The notes: a model not told the origin generated them from the sequence alone. A stretch of 64,000 bases of DNA from Novosphingobium sediminicola (GCF_014196525.1 NZ_JACIDX010000009.1:186001-250000), one strand, 5' to 3'. Numbered from the stretch's first letter, positions 9,452 to 18,988 are shown. Translations and numbers: made by a program.

Positions 9452-10371
9452 CAATGCGGACAGACCATTTCCCCGTCAGTCGACGCATGTTGGGCCGGAT
9501 GGCCATCGGCGCCTCCATGGCCTCTCTCACGCCTTTTTCCGCAATGGCCGCCTCCGCGCCGCCTGCCCCGCGATTTTCGGTGATGGCATGGGCGTTGGGC
9601 CACGACATTCCCTTTGAGCGCCAGTTGAGCATCATCAGCCAAGCCGGTTATCAGGGAATCGAGCTGACTGGCGAATTTCGCAACTGGACGAAAGCTGAAA
9701 CGCGCGAAGCCGCCTCGCGGATCAGAGGCCATGGGTTGGTCGTCGACGCCATGGCGGGGGTGCGAACGGGCTTTGCAAAAATAGAGGCGACCGCGCAGTT
9801 CCTCACCGAACTGTCGCAGGTGATCGAAAGCGCGGTCACGCTGGGATGCGGCCGCGTCATTCTGGTGTCGGGCCCGGTCGCACCGGACATGGCCCCGGCC
9901 GAGCAACAGTCCCGCGTGGCCGAGGCTTTGCAAAAGGCGGCCGAACTTGCCGCTGCCGCCTCAATCGAGCTGGTGATCGAACCCATCGACCGGTTTGAAA
10001 ATCCGACATGCTTCCTGACCGGCGCGCGTCAGGCAAAGTCAATTTTGCAGCAGGTGAACAAGCCGAACGTCAAGATCCTGTTCGATATATTTCACGAGCA
10101 GCGAGCCTATGGCAATGTTCTGGAAACGCTCGAACTGCTCATCAAGGATATCAGCCTCATCCATATCGCCGATTCGCCCCAGCGCGGCGCGCCCGGCACC
10201 GGCGAGCTTAATTTCCAGCGCGTTTACAGTGAATTGGGCCGCCTAGGCTATCATGACTGGATTGCCATGGAATTTTACCCCGAAGGCGATCCGGTCCCGC
10301 CGCTCCTCACGGCCCGCCATCAGGCGATTGAAGCGATGTCGCGCCAGCGCGCATTAGAGGCCCCCGCCTAG
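9448..10371 (+). CDS. Tat-exported sugar isomerase, hydroxypyruvate isomerase-like
   Basis: A 307-residue xylose-isomerase-type TIM barrel (AP_endonuc_2). It begins with a twin-arginine signal (SRRMLGRMAIGA, cut near AMAAS), so it is probably periplasmic, which is unusual for a metabolic isomerase. The mature start FSVMAWALGH-PFE and GIELTGEF resemble hydroxypyruvate isomerases. Metal ligands are visible: Glu in LVIEPID, Asp in LFDIFHE, His in LIHIADS, and Glu in AMEFYPEG. A role in handling hydroxypyruvate or an oxidised sugar is plausible, but export argues for an extracellular sugar derivative. Confidence 0.83.
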   Translation: MTMRTDHFPVSRRMLGRMAIGASMASLTPFSAMAASAPPAPRFSVMAWALGHDIPFERQLSIISQAGYQGIELTGEFRNWTKAETREAASRIRGHGLVVDAMAGVRTGFAKIEATAQFLTELSQVIESAVTLGCGRVILVSGPVAPDMAPAEQQSRVAEALQKAAELAAAASIELVIEPIDRFENPTCFLTGARQAKSILQQVNKPNVKILFDIFHEQRAYGNVLETLELLIKDISLIHIADSPQRGAPGTGELNFQRVYSELGRLGYHDWIAMEFYPEGDPVPPLLTARHQAIEAMSRQRALEAPA

Positions 10372-10531
10372 ACCCCTCGCCTCTGATCCTCAGGCATCAG
10401 GTTGGTAAATTGTATCCATCTTCTTTGATCGGAATGGGTTAAGCCACGTCTGGACGGATGATCGCTATCAAGTCGCGTTCCGGCTGGGCCGGCACGAACT
10501 TCGTTCCCGCGATGATTAAAGAGAGCCAGAC

Positions 10532-11275
10532 ATGAACAGCCTGCCCAGAATTAACGCGGTCTATTGGATCACTCTTATCGCGGCGAGTGTGTTTGGCACC
10601 AACACCGGGGACTATGTTTCCGATGAACTGGGGATCGGACATCTGTCCGGCCTGCCGTGGCTTGCGCTGCTGCTTGGCGCGATCCTGATTGCCGAACGGG
10701 TCTTGCGGCCCGCCTTGCCGCTGCTGTTCTGGCTGGCGATCATTACGGTGCGCACCGCCGCCACCAATATTGGCGATGCTTTCCATGATTTTCATCTGGG
10801 CTTTGCCGTATCGCTGCCGGTTGTGTCGCTGGCTTTCGTGCTGGCCGTGGCCGCCTATCGCTGGTTGGGCGGGGGCGTTGCCGACAATGGAGCGGCCAAA
10901 GTGGATTGGGCCTATTGGCTGTGCATGATGATGGCCGGTGCATGGGGGACGATCATGGGGGATTTCACCTCCTTCGGCCTGACCAGCCCACCGCTCTTCC
11001 CCGCCATGGCCACGGTCTGGCTGAGCGGGCTGCTGGCGCTGGTGTTTATCGGCGGCGGTCGGGGCCGATTGGTCGGAGGCTGGTATTACTGGCTGGCGGT
11101 GGGCATGGTGCGCGCGGCAGGTACGGCGGCCGGTGACGCACTCGCGCATGCTCTGGAAGGCCCGGACCATAGTCTGCTGCCCGCTCTGGGCATCAGCGGG
11201 GGCGTTTTCCTGCTCCTCGTTCTGGGGTTCTATGGGCGCAGGGCCGCGGGGAACATCGTCCAGCCCCCGCGCTAA
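10532..11275 (+). CDS. Four-repeat membrane protein, COG4705 type
   Basis: A 247-residue integral membrane protein, uncharacterised family COG4705. It is built from four units of about 55-62 residues. Each carries an aromatic-Trp pair followed by T and then GD at fixed distance (W-x10-T-x2-G-D). The Asp residues are D27, D82, D144 and D202 and the Trp residues W12, W67, W129 and W187. Four buried Asp residues in helices suggest ion or proton translocation, but this is inference. It stands alone between two isomerase genes and ends at a strong hairpin shared with the convergent cluster. The ATG has no strong ribosome site; GAGAG lies upstream. Confidence 0.8.
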   Translation: MNSLPRINAVYWITLIAASVFGTNTGDYVSDELGIGHLSGLPWLALLLGAILIAERVLRPALPLLFWLAIITVRTAATNIGDAFHDFHLGFAVSLPVVSLAFVLAVAAYRWLGGGVADNGAAKVDWAYWLCMMMAGAWGTIMGDFTSFGLTSPPLFPAMATVWLSGLLALVFIGGGRGRLVGGWYYWLAVGMVRAAGTAAGDALAHALEGPDHSLLPALGISGGVFLLLVLGFYGRRAAGNIVQPPR

Positions 11276-11291
11276 AGTTCCGCAGATTGGT

Positions 11292-11338
11292 TCACTGCCT
11301 GCACCCGCCCCCGTTTCGGCCAAATGTGCAGGCAGTGA
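11292..11338. terminator. Long hairpin between convergent genes
   Basis: Perfect 13-base arms TCACTGCCTGCAC and GTGCAGGCAGTGA with a 21-base loop. It lies midway between the stop of the COG4705-type gene (11275) and the stop of the leftward isomerase (11367). Bidirectional terminator-like, without long T tracts. Confidence 0.55.
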
Positions 11339-11366
11339 TCCCATATCCGGTCGAAATGGCCGACGC

Positions 11367-12302
11367 TCAATCGTAGATCGGGCGCAATTCCTTATCCAGA
11401 TAATAGCGCGTCATCGCCATAGAGGCCAAAAGGTCGGGCGAGCCGTCATATTCGATCGACATCCAGCCCTTGAACTCGTGCTGTTTGAGCAGGCGATAGA
11501 GGCCCTTGAGGTCCAGATTACCCATGCCCGGTTCCCAGAACCAGCGCATGCCATCATCGGTGATCTCGGGGTCCTGGGAGAAACGCAGGCTGTCGGGTTG
11601 ATTGGACGAGGCCGTGTCCTTGAGGTGGAATGTGCTGATGCGTTCGTGATAGTCGTCATAGAACTTCAGCAGATCCTCACCCATGATCGAGATCTGGGCC
11701 GTGTCGATGCAGTAATGCACGAATCTGGGATCGGTTGTTTCGATCAACTCGCGATGGTTCGACAGGTTGATCGCACAGAAAAATTCGTTGTGCAGACCGA
11801 TCTTGACCCCGTGATCGGTGGCATAGCGGCCGATCTCATTCATAACTTTGGCGCATTGCTGCACCTCTTCGCGGCTCAGCGGCCCGGTCCCGTAATAGTT
11901 CTGGGTCGGGCAGGTGTTCATATAGGTGCCGCCGAAGCGCACGATCGTATCGACCGCCTCGCGCCCGGAACGCACAGCCTCGTCGAAATGATCCGCCGCA
12001 TGGGAGGCATGCGCACCGTGGAACATGCCGATCACGCTCACCCCGCGCTCTTTCGCAAAAGCCGTGAAATTCTCGGGCGAGCCGAACAGGGGCAGGATGT
12101 CGGCCATATCCCAAGGCGCGATCTCGATCCCGTCGAAACCAAGCGCAGATTGATATTTCAGAATATTATCCCAATCGGAATAATAGGCGCTGTTGGTGTT
12201 ATCTTCATAATAGAACTCACGGAAATTATCGATCTTCTTGTAGGGGATCGATTTCCAGTGGCTCATGTTGGCATAACGAATGTTGGGCCCAATATTGGTC
12301 AT
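11367..12302 (-). CDS. Sugar phosphate isomerase/epimerase family TIM barrel
   Basis: A 311-residue cytosolic xylose-isomerase-like barrel. Likely divalent metal ligands are Glu in GLHNEFF, Asp in YCIDTAQ, His in FHLKDT and Glu in MSIEYDGSP. The substrate is not deducible; the family includes sugar isomerases, 3-epimerases, inosose and keto-sugar dehydratases. It is the last gene of a leftward cluster (15508 to 11367) with two similar but distinct barrels and a GPH sugar symporter. The set therefore probably imports and rearranges one unusual sugar. It ends at the shared hairpin. Confidence 0.85.
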   Translation of the reverse strand: MTNIGPNIRYANMSHWKSIPYKKIDNFREFYYEDNTNSAYYSDWDNILKYQSALGFDGIEIAPWDMADILPLFGSPENFTAFAKERGVSVIGMFHGAHASHAADHFDEAVRSGREAVDTIVRFGGTYMNTCPTQNYYGTGPLSREEVQQCAKVMNEIGRYATDHGVKIGLHNEFFCAINLSNHRELIETTDPRFVHYCIDTAQISIMGEDLLKFYDDYHERISTFHLKDTASSNQPDSLRFSQDPEITDDGMRWFWEPGMGNLDLKGLYRLLKQHEFKGWMSIEYDGSPDLLASMAMTRYYLDKELRPIYD

Positions 12303-12321
12303 AGCGGATTCTCCGTCCGTC

Positions 12322-13278
12322 TTATTTCTGAAACTGGTTGAGCAAGGAGCGGGTCCGCAGCAGCGCGCGAAACGGATCGCGCGTCTGGCGGGCGCTGCAT
12401 GTGATCGGTCCCTGATAATTCAGCCGGTCCAGCAAGCCCGCGATCTCCAGGAGATCGACCGACCCGGTGCCCGGATCGCGGAAGACCTGCGTTGCGCGGT
12501 GGGACGGGAATTCGGGATTGGGCGTTTTCCAGACATCCGCCGTATCAACAAAGTCAGTGTCGGTAAGATGCACACAGCCGATCCGCCCATCATGCGCCGC
12601 AAGGAAATCCGCCGCCGAGATGCCCGCAACGAACAGGTTAGCCGTGTCGAGGTCCAGCTTCACCGTTTCGGGCAGCGCATCGAGCAAAGACACAACCTGC
12701 TCTCCGCCAAACAGGCCCCAGTATTCGTGGCGCAGAACCAGCGTGACGCCCAGTTCCGCCGCCTTGGCGGCCAATCCGCCCAGCAATTCGATGGTGCGCT
12801 GGGTAAAGGCCTCCTTCTGGCCTTCGAGATCGGGATGATATTGCAAAATGCGGCCATAGAAGGGCGATGGGCTGATCGCGAAATAGTTAGCGCCCATATC
12901 TGCGGCATGGGCCAGAGCCTCTTGGGCAAAATGGCCCGTTGCGCCGAAATAGAAGCCGAGATTGTCGTTGCGCATGAACAGGTTGGGATCAAAGGTGATG
13001 CCCGTGACGCGCTCGATCCCGCATTCCTTCAGCAACGCGCGATAATTGGCCGCGTTTTCATATTTGGTGTTCACGCAATAGCGGTTCATCGGCACGCCGC
13101 TGCGTCCGCCGAATTGCCACACCGGCTCATAGGGGATCTCGATGGCCGAAAAGCCCGATGCGGCAATCAGCCTGTAAAGCTCCTCCCAGAAATACTTGCT
13201 TTCATAGCGGTTCCGGTTGGGTTCCTGATAGTGTCGATTGATCAGATCGAGGCTTATTGCGATCGCTTCTGTGTGCAT
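12322..13278 (-). CDS. Sugar phosphate isomerase/epimerase family TIM barrel
   Basis: A 318-residue barrel with a long N-terminal loop (NRNRYESKYFWEELYRLI) and visible ligand positions: Glu in LVLRHEYWG, Asp in KLDLDTANLF and His in CVHLTDTD. The final segment has ITCSARQT, so the fourth Glu of the family is replaced. That may mean altered metal binding or a structural role. The ATG at 13278 is chosen because the upstream extension to 13362 is rich in unlikely residues. It lies 19 bases before the next isomerase and downstream of the symporter, so it is part of the same operon. Confidence 0.8.
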   Translation of the reverse strand: MHTEAIAISLDLINRHYQEPNRNRYESKYFWEELYRLIAASGFSAIEIPYEPVWQFGGRSGVPMNRYCVNTKYENAANYRALLKECGIERVTGITFDPNLFMRNDNLGFYFGATGHFAQEALAHAADMGANYFAISPSPFYGRILQYHPDLEGQKEAFTQRTIELLGGLAAKAAELGVTLVLRHEYWGLFGGEQVVSLLDALPETVKLDLDTANLFVAGISAADFLAAHDGRIGCVHLTDTDFVDTADVWKTPNPEFPSHRATQVFRDPGTGSVDLLEIAGLLDRLNYQGPITCSARQTRDPFRALLRTRSLLNQFQK

Positions 13279-13392
13279 GAGTGAGTTCCGTTTCCGCGTA
13301 AGACCGCGTTTCGTTGCATAGGTTGGATCAGAAGGGGGTTGGATCAGAAGGGCGCCGTCCATCCTGTTTCGGAATATGTCAGCGCGCGGCTA

Positions 13393-14703
13393 TCATGCCG
13401 ACTTGGCGCGCCCGGTGACCGGCCAAAGCAGCATGATCAGCGTTTGGGCGACCAGCAGAACCACCGCGCCGCCGCTATAGGTCCAGCGGATCGCCTCGCG
13501 CGCGCCGTCGCTGACATGGCCGGGCACATAGCCAAAGGCGCCCAGCACATAGGCAAAGCCCGCCGTGCCCAGCGCCATGCCCAGCTTGGTCGACAGGCTG
13601 ATACCGGCCGAGAGCAAGCCTTCGCGGCGGGTGCCGAACTGGGCTTCGTGATAATCCACCGTCTCGGCAATCATCGCAAAGGCCGCCGTGATGGTAATCG
13701 ATGTGGCAAGGCAACCGGCGATATAAAGGCCAAGGAAGAGCCCCACATGATCCTGCACAAAAGGCAGGGCGGCAAACAGCACGGCGGCAATGGCCAACGC
13801 CCCCACCGTGCCGTTGCGAATGCCGGTGCGCGCCAGAATGGCGGGCGCGACAAAGGCCGAGAGCAGCAGCATCCCGGCTACCGCCGGCAGCATCACCGAG
13901 ATCATCCATGGCTTGCCCAGCACATCGATGGCGAAATAGGCCGTGGCCGCCATCATCATGCCAAAGCGGGCGAAATAGAGCAGGCAGGAGCCGAAAACCA
14001 CCAGCCAGGCCCGATTTTGCAGCATCTCCTTCACCGCAGGCAGGATCGCAAAGCGGGGCGAGGCATGGTCCTCATGCCTTTCGCGGCAATTGCGGAACAG
14101 CGCCATCGTGCAGGCAAAGCCGACGGCGGCAAACAGCGCCGCCACCAGCGTAAATCCGCGCTGTTGATCCGCCCCGCCCAGCGCGCTCACCAAAGGCATC
14201 ACCGTCGCCGTGCCCAGCACGACGCTGATCGAGGTGCCGATCGAGCGCATTCCCGACAGTTTGAGCCGTTCGCCGCCGTCCTGCGTCATCATCGGCATCA
14301 GCGCGGTGTAGGGGATGGCCTGAAAAGACATGAGAATGCCCAATGCCTTGAAGGTCAGGAAGGCATAGACAAGCTGGGCCCCCTGTCCCCATGCGGGCAC
14401 ATGGAACACCGCGACCGACACAAGGGCATAGGGCATGGCGACAAATAGGAAATAGACACGCGTCCGGCCCCACCGGCTGCGCGTTTTGTCCACCGCAATG
14501 CCCACCAGAAAGTCGATCACCGCATCAAGCAGCCGCGCCACCAGAAACACCGTGCCCACCGATGCCGCAGGCAGGCCCACCACGTTGGTATAGTAAAACA
14601 GCAGAAACCCGCTGGCCATATTATAGGCCAGACTGGTTCCCATATCGCCAAAGCCATAGCTAAGCCTTTCGGCAAAGCTCAGTTTTGCGTCTTGCATGGC
14701 CAC
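13393..14703 (-). CDS. GPH-family sugar:cation symporter (MFS)
   Basis: A 436-residue, twelve-helix carrier of the glycoside-pentoside-hexuronide:cation symporter family (MelB/XynP/YihO type). Typical features are the N-terminal SYGFGDMGTSLAYNM, the loop VDKTRSRWGRTRVYFLF between helices 2 and 3, and NPLD-type residues replaced by RLLDAVIDFLVG. It brings a glycoside, uronide or pentose across the inner membrane with Na+ or H+. Two nearby in-frame ATGs (14703, 14697) are possible starts. It sits in the middle of three isomerase genes and supplies their likely substrate. Confidence 0.88.
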   Translation of the reverse strand: MAMQDAKLSFAERLSYGFGDMGTSLAYNMASGFLLFYYTNVVGLPAASVGTVFLVARLLDAVIDFLVGIAVDKTRSRWGRTRVYFLFVAMPYALVSVAVFHVPAWGQGAQLVYAFLTFKALGILMSFQAIPYTALMPMMTQDGGERLKLSGMRSIGTSISVVLGTATVMPLVSALGGADQQRGFTLVAALFAAVGFACTMALFRNCRERHEDHASPRFAILPAVKEMLQNRAWLVVFGSCLLYFARFGMMMAATAYFAIDVLGKPWMISVMLPAVAGMLLLSAFVAPAILARTGIRNGTVGALAIAAVLFAALPFVQDHVGLFLGLYIAGCLATSITITAAFAMIAETVDYHEAQFGTRREGLLSAGISLSTKLGMALGTAGFAYVLGAFGYVPGHVSDGAREAIRWTYSGGAVVLLVAQTLIMLLWPVTGRAKSA

Positions 14704-14737
14704 ATCCTCTTCCGAGCGGCGGCAGATAGCGGGTTTG

Positions 14738-15508
14738 TCAGCCCAGCTTTTGCCGGGTCAGCGCGATTGATTGGTCCATGGGCAGGGTGGGGAAATATTC
14801 CAGCCCAATCGCGCCCGCATAGCCGAGATCGGTCAAGACCTGCATGACCTTGTCCCAGTCGAGCGTGCCTGTGCCCGGCTCATGGCGGTCGGCCATATCG
14901 GCCACCTGTACATGGGCCACCAGATGGATGCGGCCTGCCAGCACCTGCGCCATATCCTCGCCCATCACCGCGCTGTGCCAGACATCGTAAAGCAGCCGCA
15001 GGTTCGGGCTGTTCACCGCCTCGACCAGATCGAGGCCCAGCTTGGTGCTGACCAAATACATCGCGGCGAAAAGCTGTGTGTTGAGCGGTTCGAGCAGCAG
15101 CGTAACCCCCGCTTCCTCTGCCACATCGGTCGCCGCGCGCAAGGCGGCGACGGCATTGGCGAAATGCTCTTCCTCGCTCACCCCCTCGACGCGAAAACCC
15201 GAGGCCACGATCAGGTCAGGCTTGCCCAGCTTGGCGGTGGCCACGATGGTTTCGCGCACCGCCGTTACCAATTCCTCGCGCTCGGCCGGATCGACGATCG
15301 AGCGGCGCGGATCAACGCAAACCCCGGTCAGCCGCATGCCGGTCTCGTTCAACGCCTGCGCCAGAGCGTCCACCGGCTTGTCGCGCCACAGGTGAAATTC
15401 GGCCAGTTCAAAGCCCGCCGCCTTGGCTGCACGCAAACGCGCGTCCAACGCGCCGGCTTCGGTAAATTGCCATTCAATACAGGATGAAAGTGGATAGCTC
15501 GCAGACAT
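14738..15508 (-). CDS. Sugar isomerase/epimerase, hydroxypyruvate isomerase-like
   Basis: A 256-residue barrel, compact like Hyi or tagatose/psicose 3-epimerases. Ligand Glu in LLLEPLN, Asp in LLYDVWHS, a His in HVQVADM (with GTGTLDW nearby) and Glu in GLEYFP are visible. The ATG at 15508 has AAAGGA upstream; a longer frame to 15673 lacks coding character. It is the first gene of the leftward sugar cluster (this gene, symporter, two further barrels). The LysR regulator at 15683-16552, in the same orientation upstream, is the obvious candidate controller. Confidence 0.85.
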   Translation of the reverse strand: MSASYPLSSCIEWQFTEAGALDARLRAAKAAGFELAEFHLWRDKPVDALAQALNETGMRLTGVCVDPRRSIVDPAEREELVTAVRETIVATAKLGKPDLIVASGFRVEGVSEEEHFANAVAALRAATDVAEEAGVTLLLEPLNTQLFAAMYLVSTKLGLDLVEAVNSPNLRLLYDVWHSAVMGEDMAQVLAGRIHLVAHVQVADMADRHEPGTGTLDWDKVMQVLTDLGYAGAIGLEYFPTLPMDQSIALTRQKLG

Positions 15509-15682
15509 AGGATCCTTTTCCCATTCTACGGCCCCGTGGCGCTGCTCGCGCTCGTATGCCTGGCAGGGTTTATCCCTGCTATTTTGTGTGTCGCCTTCAT
15601 CGCCGCATTTGCCCGACAGGTCAATATGGTTTGATGCAGCATAATGCTTTGCGCGATCAGCCGCTTGCCCCACAAAGGCAGA

Positions 15683-16552
15683 TCACGATTTCGATACAAT
15701 CAATTCAGACAGATAGCGGTGCATTTTCGCGACGAATGATGTCGGCTTACCAAACTGGATGGCAAAACGCCCCATCGCATGGGGCGGGCAAAAGTCATCC
15801 ATCGCAACCAGCATACCGCTGGCCAGCCCGATCCGCGCGCGGGGCTGGCTCATCAGGATCGCGCCCACTCCGGCATAGGCCAGTTCCAGAGCATGATCAA
15901 AAGCGACATGGGTCGCCGCCTCATAGGGCGGCGACCCGGCATCCTCCAGCGTGCGGATCATCATGGCCTCCAGCGGCGAACCGGAAAGCGGCATGATGAT
16001 CGGCAACGGGCGATCCGGGTTGGCCCGCCATGCCGCCGCAACCTGGGGAGCGGCGAAAAGCCCGCTGTGATAGGTGACCAACAATTCGGCATTGGCGAAG
16101 GGCTGTTGATCAATCGGACACGTGAAATAGGCCAGATCCAGCTCAAGCGCGTCCATCACCACGTCCGGGGCCACGGCAATGGCATGGAGATCAGCCGAGA
16201 TCTTGCGGCCGTCGCTGCTGAATTCCATCGGCGATGTGCGCAATATCGTATTGAGAATGACACTATCCGCACCGACCCGGACCGGCACGACCATGCTTCC
16301 GCTGAACCCCAATTGCCGGGCGCTCTCAAGCAGGCTGTCAGCGCCCAAACGAAAATGTTCGCCCGCAGACGTCAAAACGTTGGGGCGACCAGGCGCGCGA
16401 GTGAACAATGGACGCGCGCAGGCCGTCTCCAGCGCATTGATATGGCGGCTGACCGCCGCCTGCGTGATCCCCAGCGCCTCGGCGGCGGCCATATAGGAAC
16501 CGGCCTGACAAACAGCCCTGAACACTTCCAACTGGCGGATCGTTCCGACCAT
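15683..16552 (-). CDS. LysR-family transcriptional regulator
   Basis: A 289-residue LysR regulator. The winged helix at residues 1-60 reads IRQLEVFRAVCQAGSYMAAAEALGITQAAVSRHIN, followed by the linker helix and a periplasmic-binding-protein-like sensor domain. It diverges from the sulfatase at 16709, with a 156-base gap holding a small AGTCATGACT palindrome (16575-16584), and lies upstream of the sugar isomerase operon in the same direction. Either or both may be targets. A GCAGGG-CCCTGC hairpin at 15563-15579 lies in the gap before the operon. Confidence 0.88.
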   Translation of the reverse strand: MVGTIRQLEVFRAVCQAGSYMAAAEALGITQAAVSRHINALETACARPLFTRAPGRPNVLTSAGEHFRLGADSLLESARQLGFSGSMVVPVRVGADSVILNTILRTSPMEFSSDGRKISADLHAIAVAPDVVMDALELDLAYFTCPIDQQPFANAELLVTYHSGLFAAPQVAAAWRANPDRPLPIIMPLSGSPLEAMMIRTLEDAGSPPYEAATHVAFDHALELAYAGVGAILMSQPRARIGLASGMLVAMDDFCPPHAMGRFAIQFGKPTSFVAKMHRYLSELIVSKS

Positions 16553-16708
16553 ACCTTTTATCCCATACCCATATAGTCATGACTCCCATAACCGAATGGG
16601 GCGTCGCGGGCGAACCCATGTTTTCGTAATCCGATCATCGACCCAGGCGAAAGATGCCGGAAAGCATGGTCCGTTTTTCGAGAGGCCGTGGGGACGATGG
16701 GAGACAAA

Positions 16709-18988
16709 ATGGCACGACACCCCCGCAGACTGGCCGCTTCGCTCTGCGTTCTGGCGCAGGCTTTGCGGCTGACCGGCGCGGCTATCGCGCAAACGGTCCC
16801 GCCCGCGCTTATGCCGATTGTTGCCCCCGCGCCCGTGGCTCCGGCGGGTGCGCCCAATGTGCTGATCGTGCTGAATGACGATGTCGGTTTCGGCGCAGCC
16901 GGCACTTTTGGCGGGCCGATCCCGACCCCGGCCTATGATGCGCTGGCCGCGCAAGGGCTGCGCTATAACCGGTTTCACACCACCGCCATGTGCTCGCCCA
17001 CCCGCGCGGCGCTGCTGACCGGGCGCAATCCCCACCATGTGAACATGGGCACGATCACCAACCTTTCGGTCAACGCGCCCGGCTATACCGGCATTCTGCC
17101 CAAGAGCGCGGCGTCCATCGGGCGGGTGCTGCAACTGGCGGGATATTCAACGGCGTGGTTCGGCAAAAACCACATTACACCCGAATGGGAATCCACGCCC
17201 GTAGGCCCGTTCGACCGCTGGCCCACGGGGCTGGGTTTCGACTATTACTATGGTTTCATGAACGGCGCGACCAGCCAATGGACGCCTGCTCTGACCGAAA
17301 ACACCATCTCGGTCGATCCGCCGCGCCAGCCCGGCTATATTCTCGACCGCGATCTGGCCGACCATCTGATCGGGTGGATGCGCCAGCATGTCTCGATTGC
17401 CCCCACCAAACCGTTTTTCGCCTATCTGGCCCCCGGATCGGCGCATGAACCGCATCAGGCGCCGCCCGAATGGATCGCCCGCTTCAAAGGCCGCTTCGAT
17501 CAGGGATGGGACAAGGTGCGCGAAGAAACCTTCGCCCGGCAAAAGCGCATGGGCATCATCCCGGAGGATGCCGTGCTGACCCCGCGACCGGCCGAAATTC
17601 CGGCGTGGGACAGTCTTAACGCCAGGCAAAAGGCGGTGGCGGCCCGGTTGATGGAAGTCCATGCCGCCCAGCGCGCCTATTTCGATGCCCAATTCGCCCG
17701 GATCGTCGCTGCGCTCAAAGAGACGGGCCAGTGGGACAATACGCTGGTCCTCTATATCGACGGCGACAATGGCGCCTCGGCCGAAGGCGGGCGGGAAGGC
17801 TCGGTGCTGGGCGCGCTCAATGGGCCTCACACCACGCTGGCCTATGACTGGGGCAAGATGGGGGATCTGGGCGGGCCATGGTCGGCGGAGAACTATCCCG
17901 CAGGCTGGGCATGGGCGATGGACACGCCGTTCCAATATTTCAAACAGGTCGCCTCGCATCTGGGCGGCATCCGCGACGGATTGGTGATCAGTTGGCCCAA
18001 GCGCATCGCCCGCCCCGGCGAAATGCGCCACCAGTTCGGCTATGTCACCGACATTGCCCCCACCATCTACGAGGCCATCGGCATCACCGCGCCCGAGACC
18101 GTGGATGGCGTGGCCCAGATGAAGCTGGACGGGCAGAGCCTTCTCTACACGCTCGACCATGCCGATGCGCCCGAAAGGCATCGCTCGCAATATTTCGAGA
18201 TGCTGGGCAATCGCGCCTTCTATCGCGATGGATGGCTGGCATCGAGCCTGCCGCCTAAATTGCCATGGGAGGCCAAGCCCTGGACGCCGCTGGCCCAGTG
18301 GCCATGGGCGCTCTATGATCTGAACCATGATTATTCGCAATCGCGCGATGTCGCGGCGCAAAATCCGGCGCTGCTGGCCGATATGCGTCAGGGTTTCGAT
18401 GCTGCGATGCATGAGAATGGCTTTGGCCTGCTGGATATGCCGATCGGGCCGCGCACGCGCGATGACCGGCGCCCCTATTGGGCCAATGGACGCACACATT
18501 TTACCTACTGGCGGCAGGAGCGCCCGCTTTCGGACGAGGCATTCCCCAATATCCGCAATCGCAACTGGTCGCTCAATGTCCCGATCACCATCAACGGACA
18601 ACAGGATAATGGCACGCTGATTTCGCAGGGAGGTTTCCCATTTGGCTGGGGGCTCTACATCATCCGTGGTCGCGCCACTTTCCTCTACCGCTGTGAGCCT
18701 CAACCGCTGGGGCGGCTGACCCATCCCGCGATACTGGGCAAGGGCGCGCACAAAATTGACCTGCGCGTGGTTGCCGATGGCGCTGCTCCGGGTGCCGGAG
18801 CCAAGGTAATGCTCTCCGTCGACGACGCAAAACCGGTTGAGATGCATCTGCCCGCCACGGCGCCCAATTACTTTGGACAGGAAGGTGTCGGGATCGGCCG
18901 TAACACGGGCACGGCGATCAGCCGCGATATCCCGATGCCCTTTCGCTTTTCCGGCGAAATGGGGCCGGTAATCATCGATCTGCCTTGA
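16709..18988 (+). CDS. Secreted type I sulfatase (arylsulfatase family)
   Basis: A 759-residue exported sulfatase. The ATG at 16709 follows GGGAGA and opens a signal peptide (cut near AIAQT); GTG 16688 and ATG 16697 are weaker options. The active-site signature CSPTRAALLTGR is present with Cys about residue 95, the residue oxidised to formylglycine. Metal ligands are NDD near 57, the lysine motif AWFGKNH, and DGDNGASAEGG. The long C-terminal region (about 560-759) is typical of arylsulfatases of this size. No maturase gene is in the window. It is divergent from the LysR gene and followed by a secreted protein. The sulfated substrate may feed the sugar cluster to the left. Confidence 0.92.
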   Translation: MARHPRRLAASLCVLAQALRLTGAAIAQTVPPALMPIVAPAPVAPAGAPNVLIVLNDDVGFGAAGTFGGPIPTPAYDALAAQGLRYNRFHTTAMCSPTRAALLTGRNPHHVNMGTITNLSVNAPGYTGILPKSAASIGRVLQLAGYSTAWFGKNHITPEWESTPVGPFDRWPTGLGFDYYYGFMNGATSQWTPALTENTISVDPPRQPGYILDRDLADHLIGWMRQHVSIAPTKPFFAYLAPGSAHEPHQAPPEWIARFKGRFDQGWDKVREETFARQKRMGIIPEDAVLTPRPAEIPAWDSLNARQKAVAARLMEVHAAQRAYFDAQFARIVAALKETGQWDNTLVLYIDGDNGASAEGGREGSVLGALNGPHTTLAYDWGKMGDLGGPWSAENYPAGWAWAMDTPFQYFKQVASHLGGIRDGLVISWPKRIARPGEMRHQFGYVTDIAPTIYEAIGITAPETVDGVAQMKLDGQSLLYTLDHADAPERHRSQYFEMLGNRAFYRDGWLASSLPPKLPWEAKPWTPLAQWPWALYDLNHDYSQSRDVAAQNPALLADMRQGFDAAMHENGFGLLDMPIGPRTRDDRRPYWANGRTHFTYWRQERPLSDEAFPNIRNRNWSLNVPITINGQQDNGTLISQGGFPFGWGLYIIRGRATFLYRCEPQPLGRLTHPAILGKGAHKIDLRVVADGAAPGAGAKVMLSVDDAKPVEMHLPATAPNYFGQEGVGIGRNTGTAISRDIPMPFRFSGEMGPVIIDLP

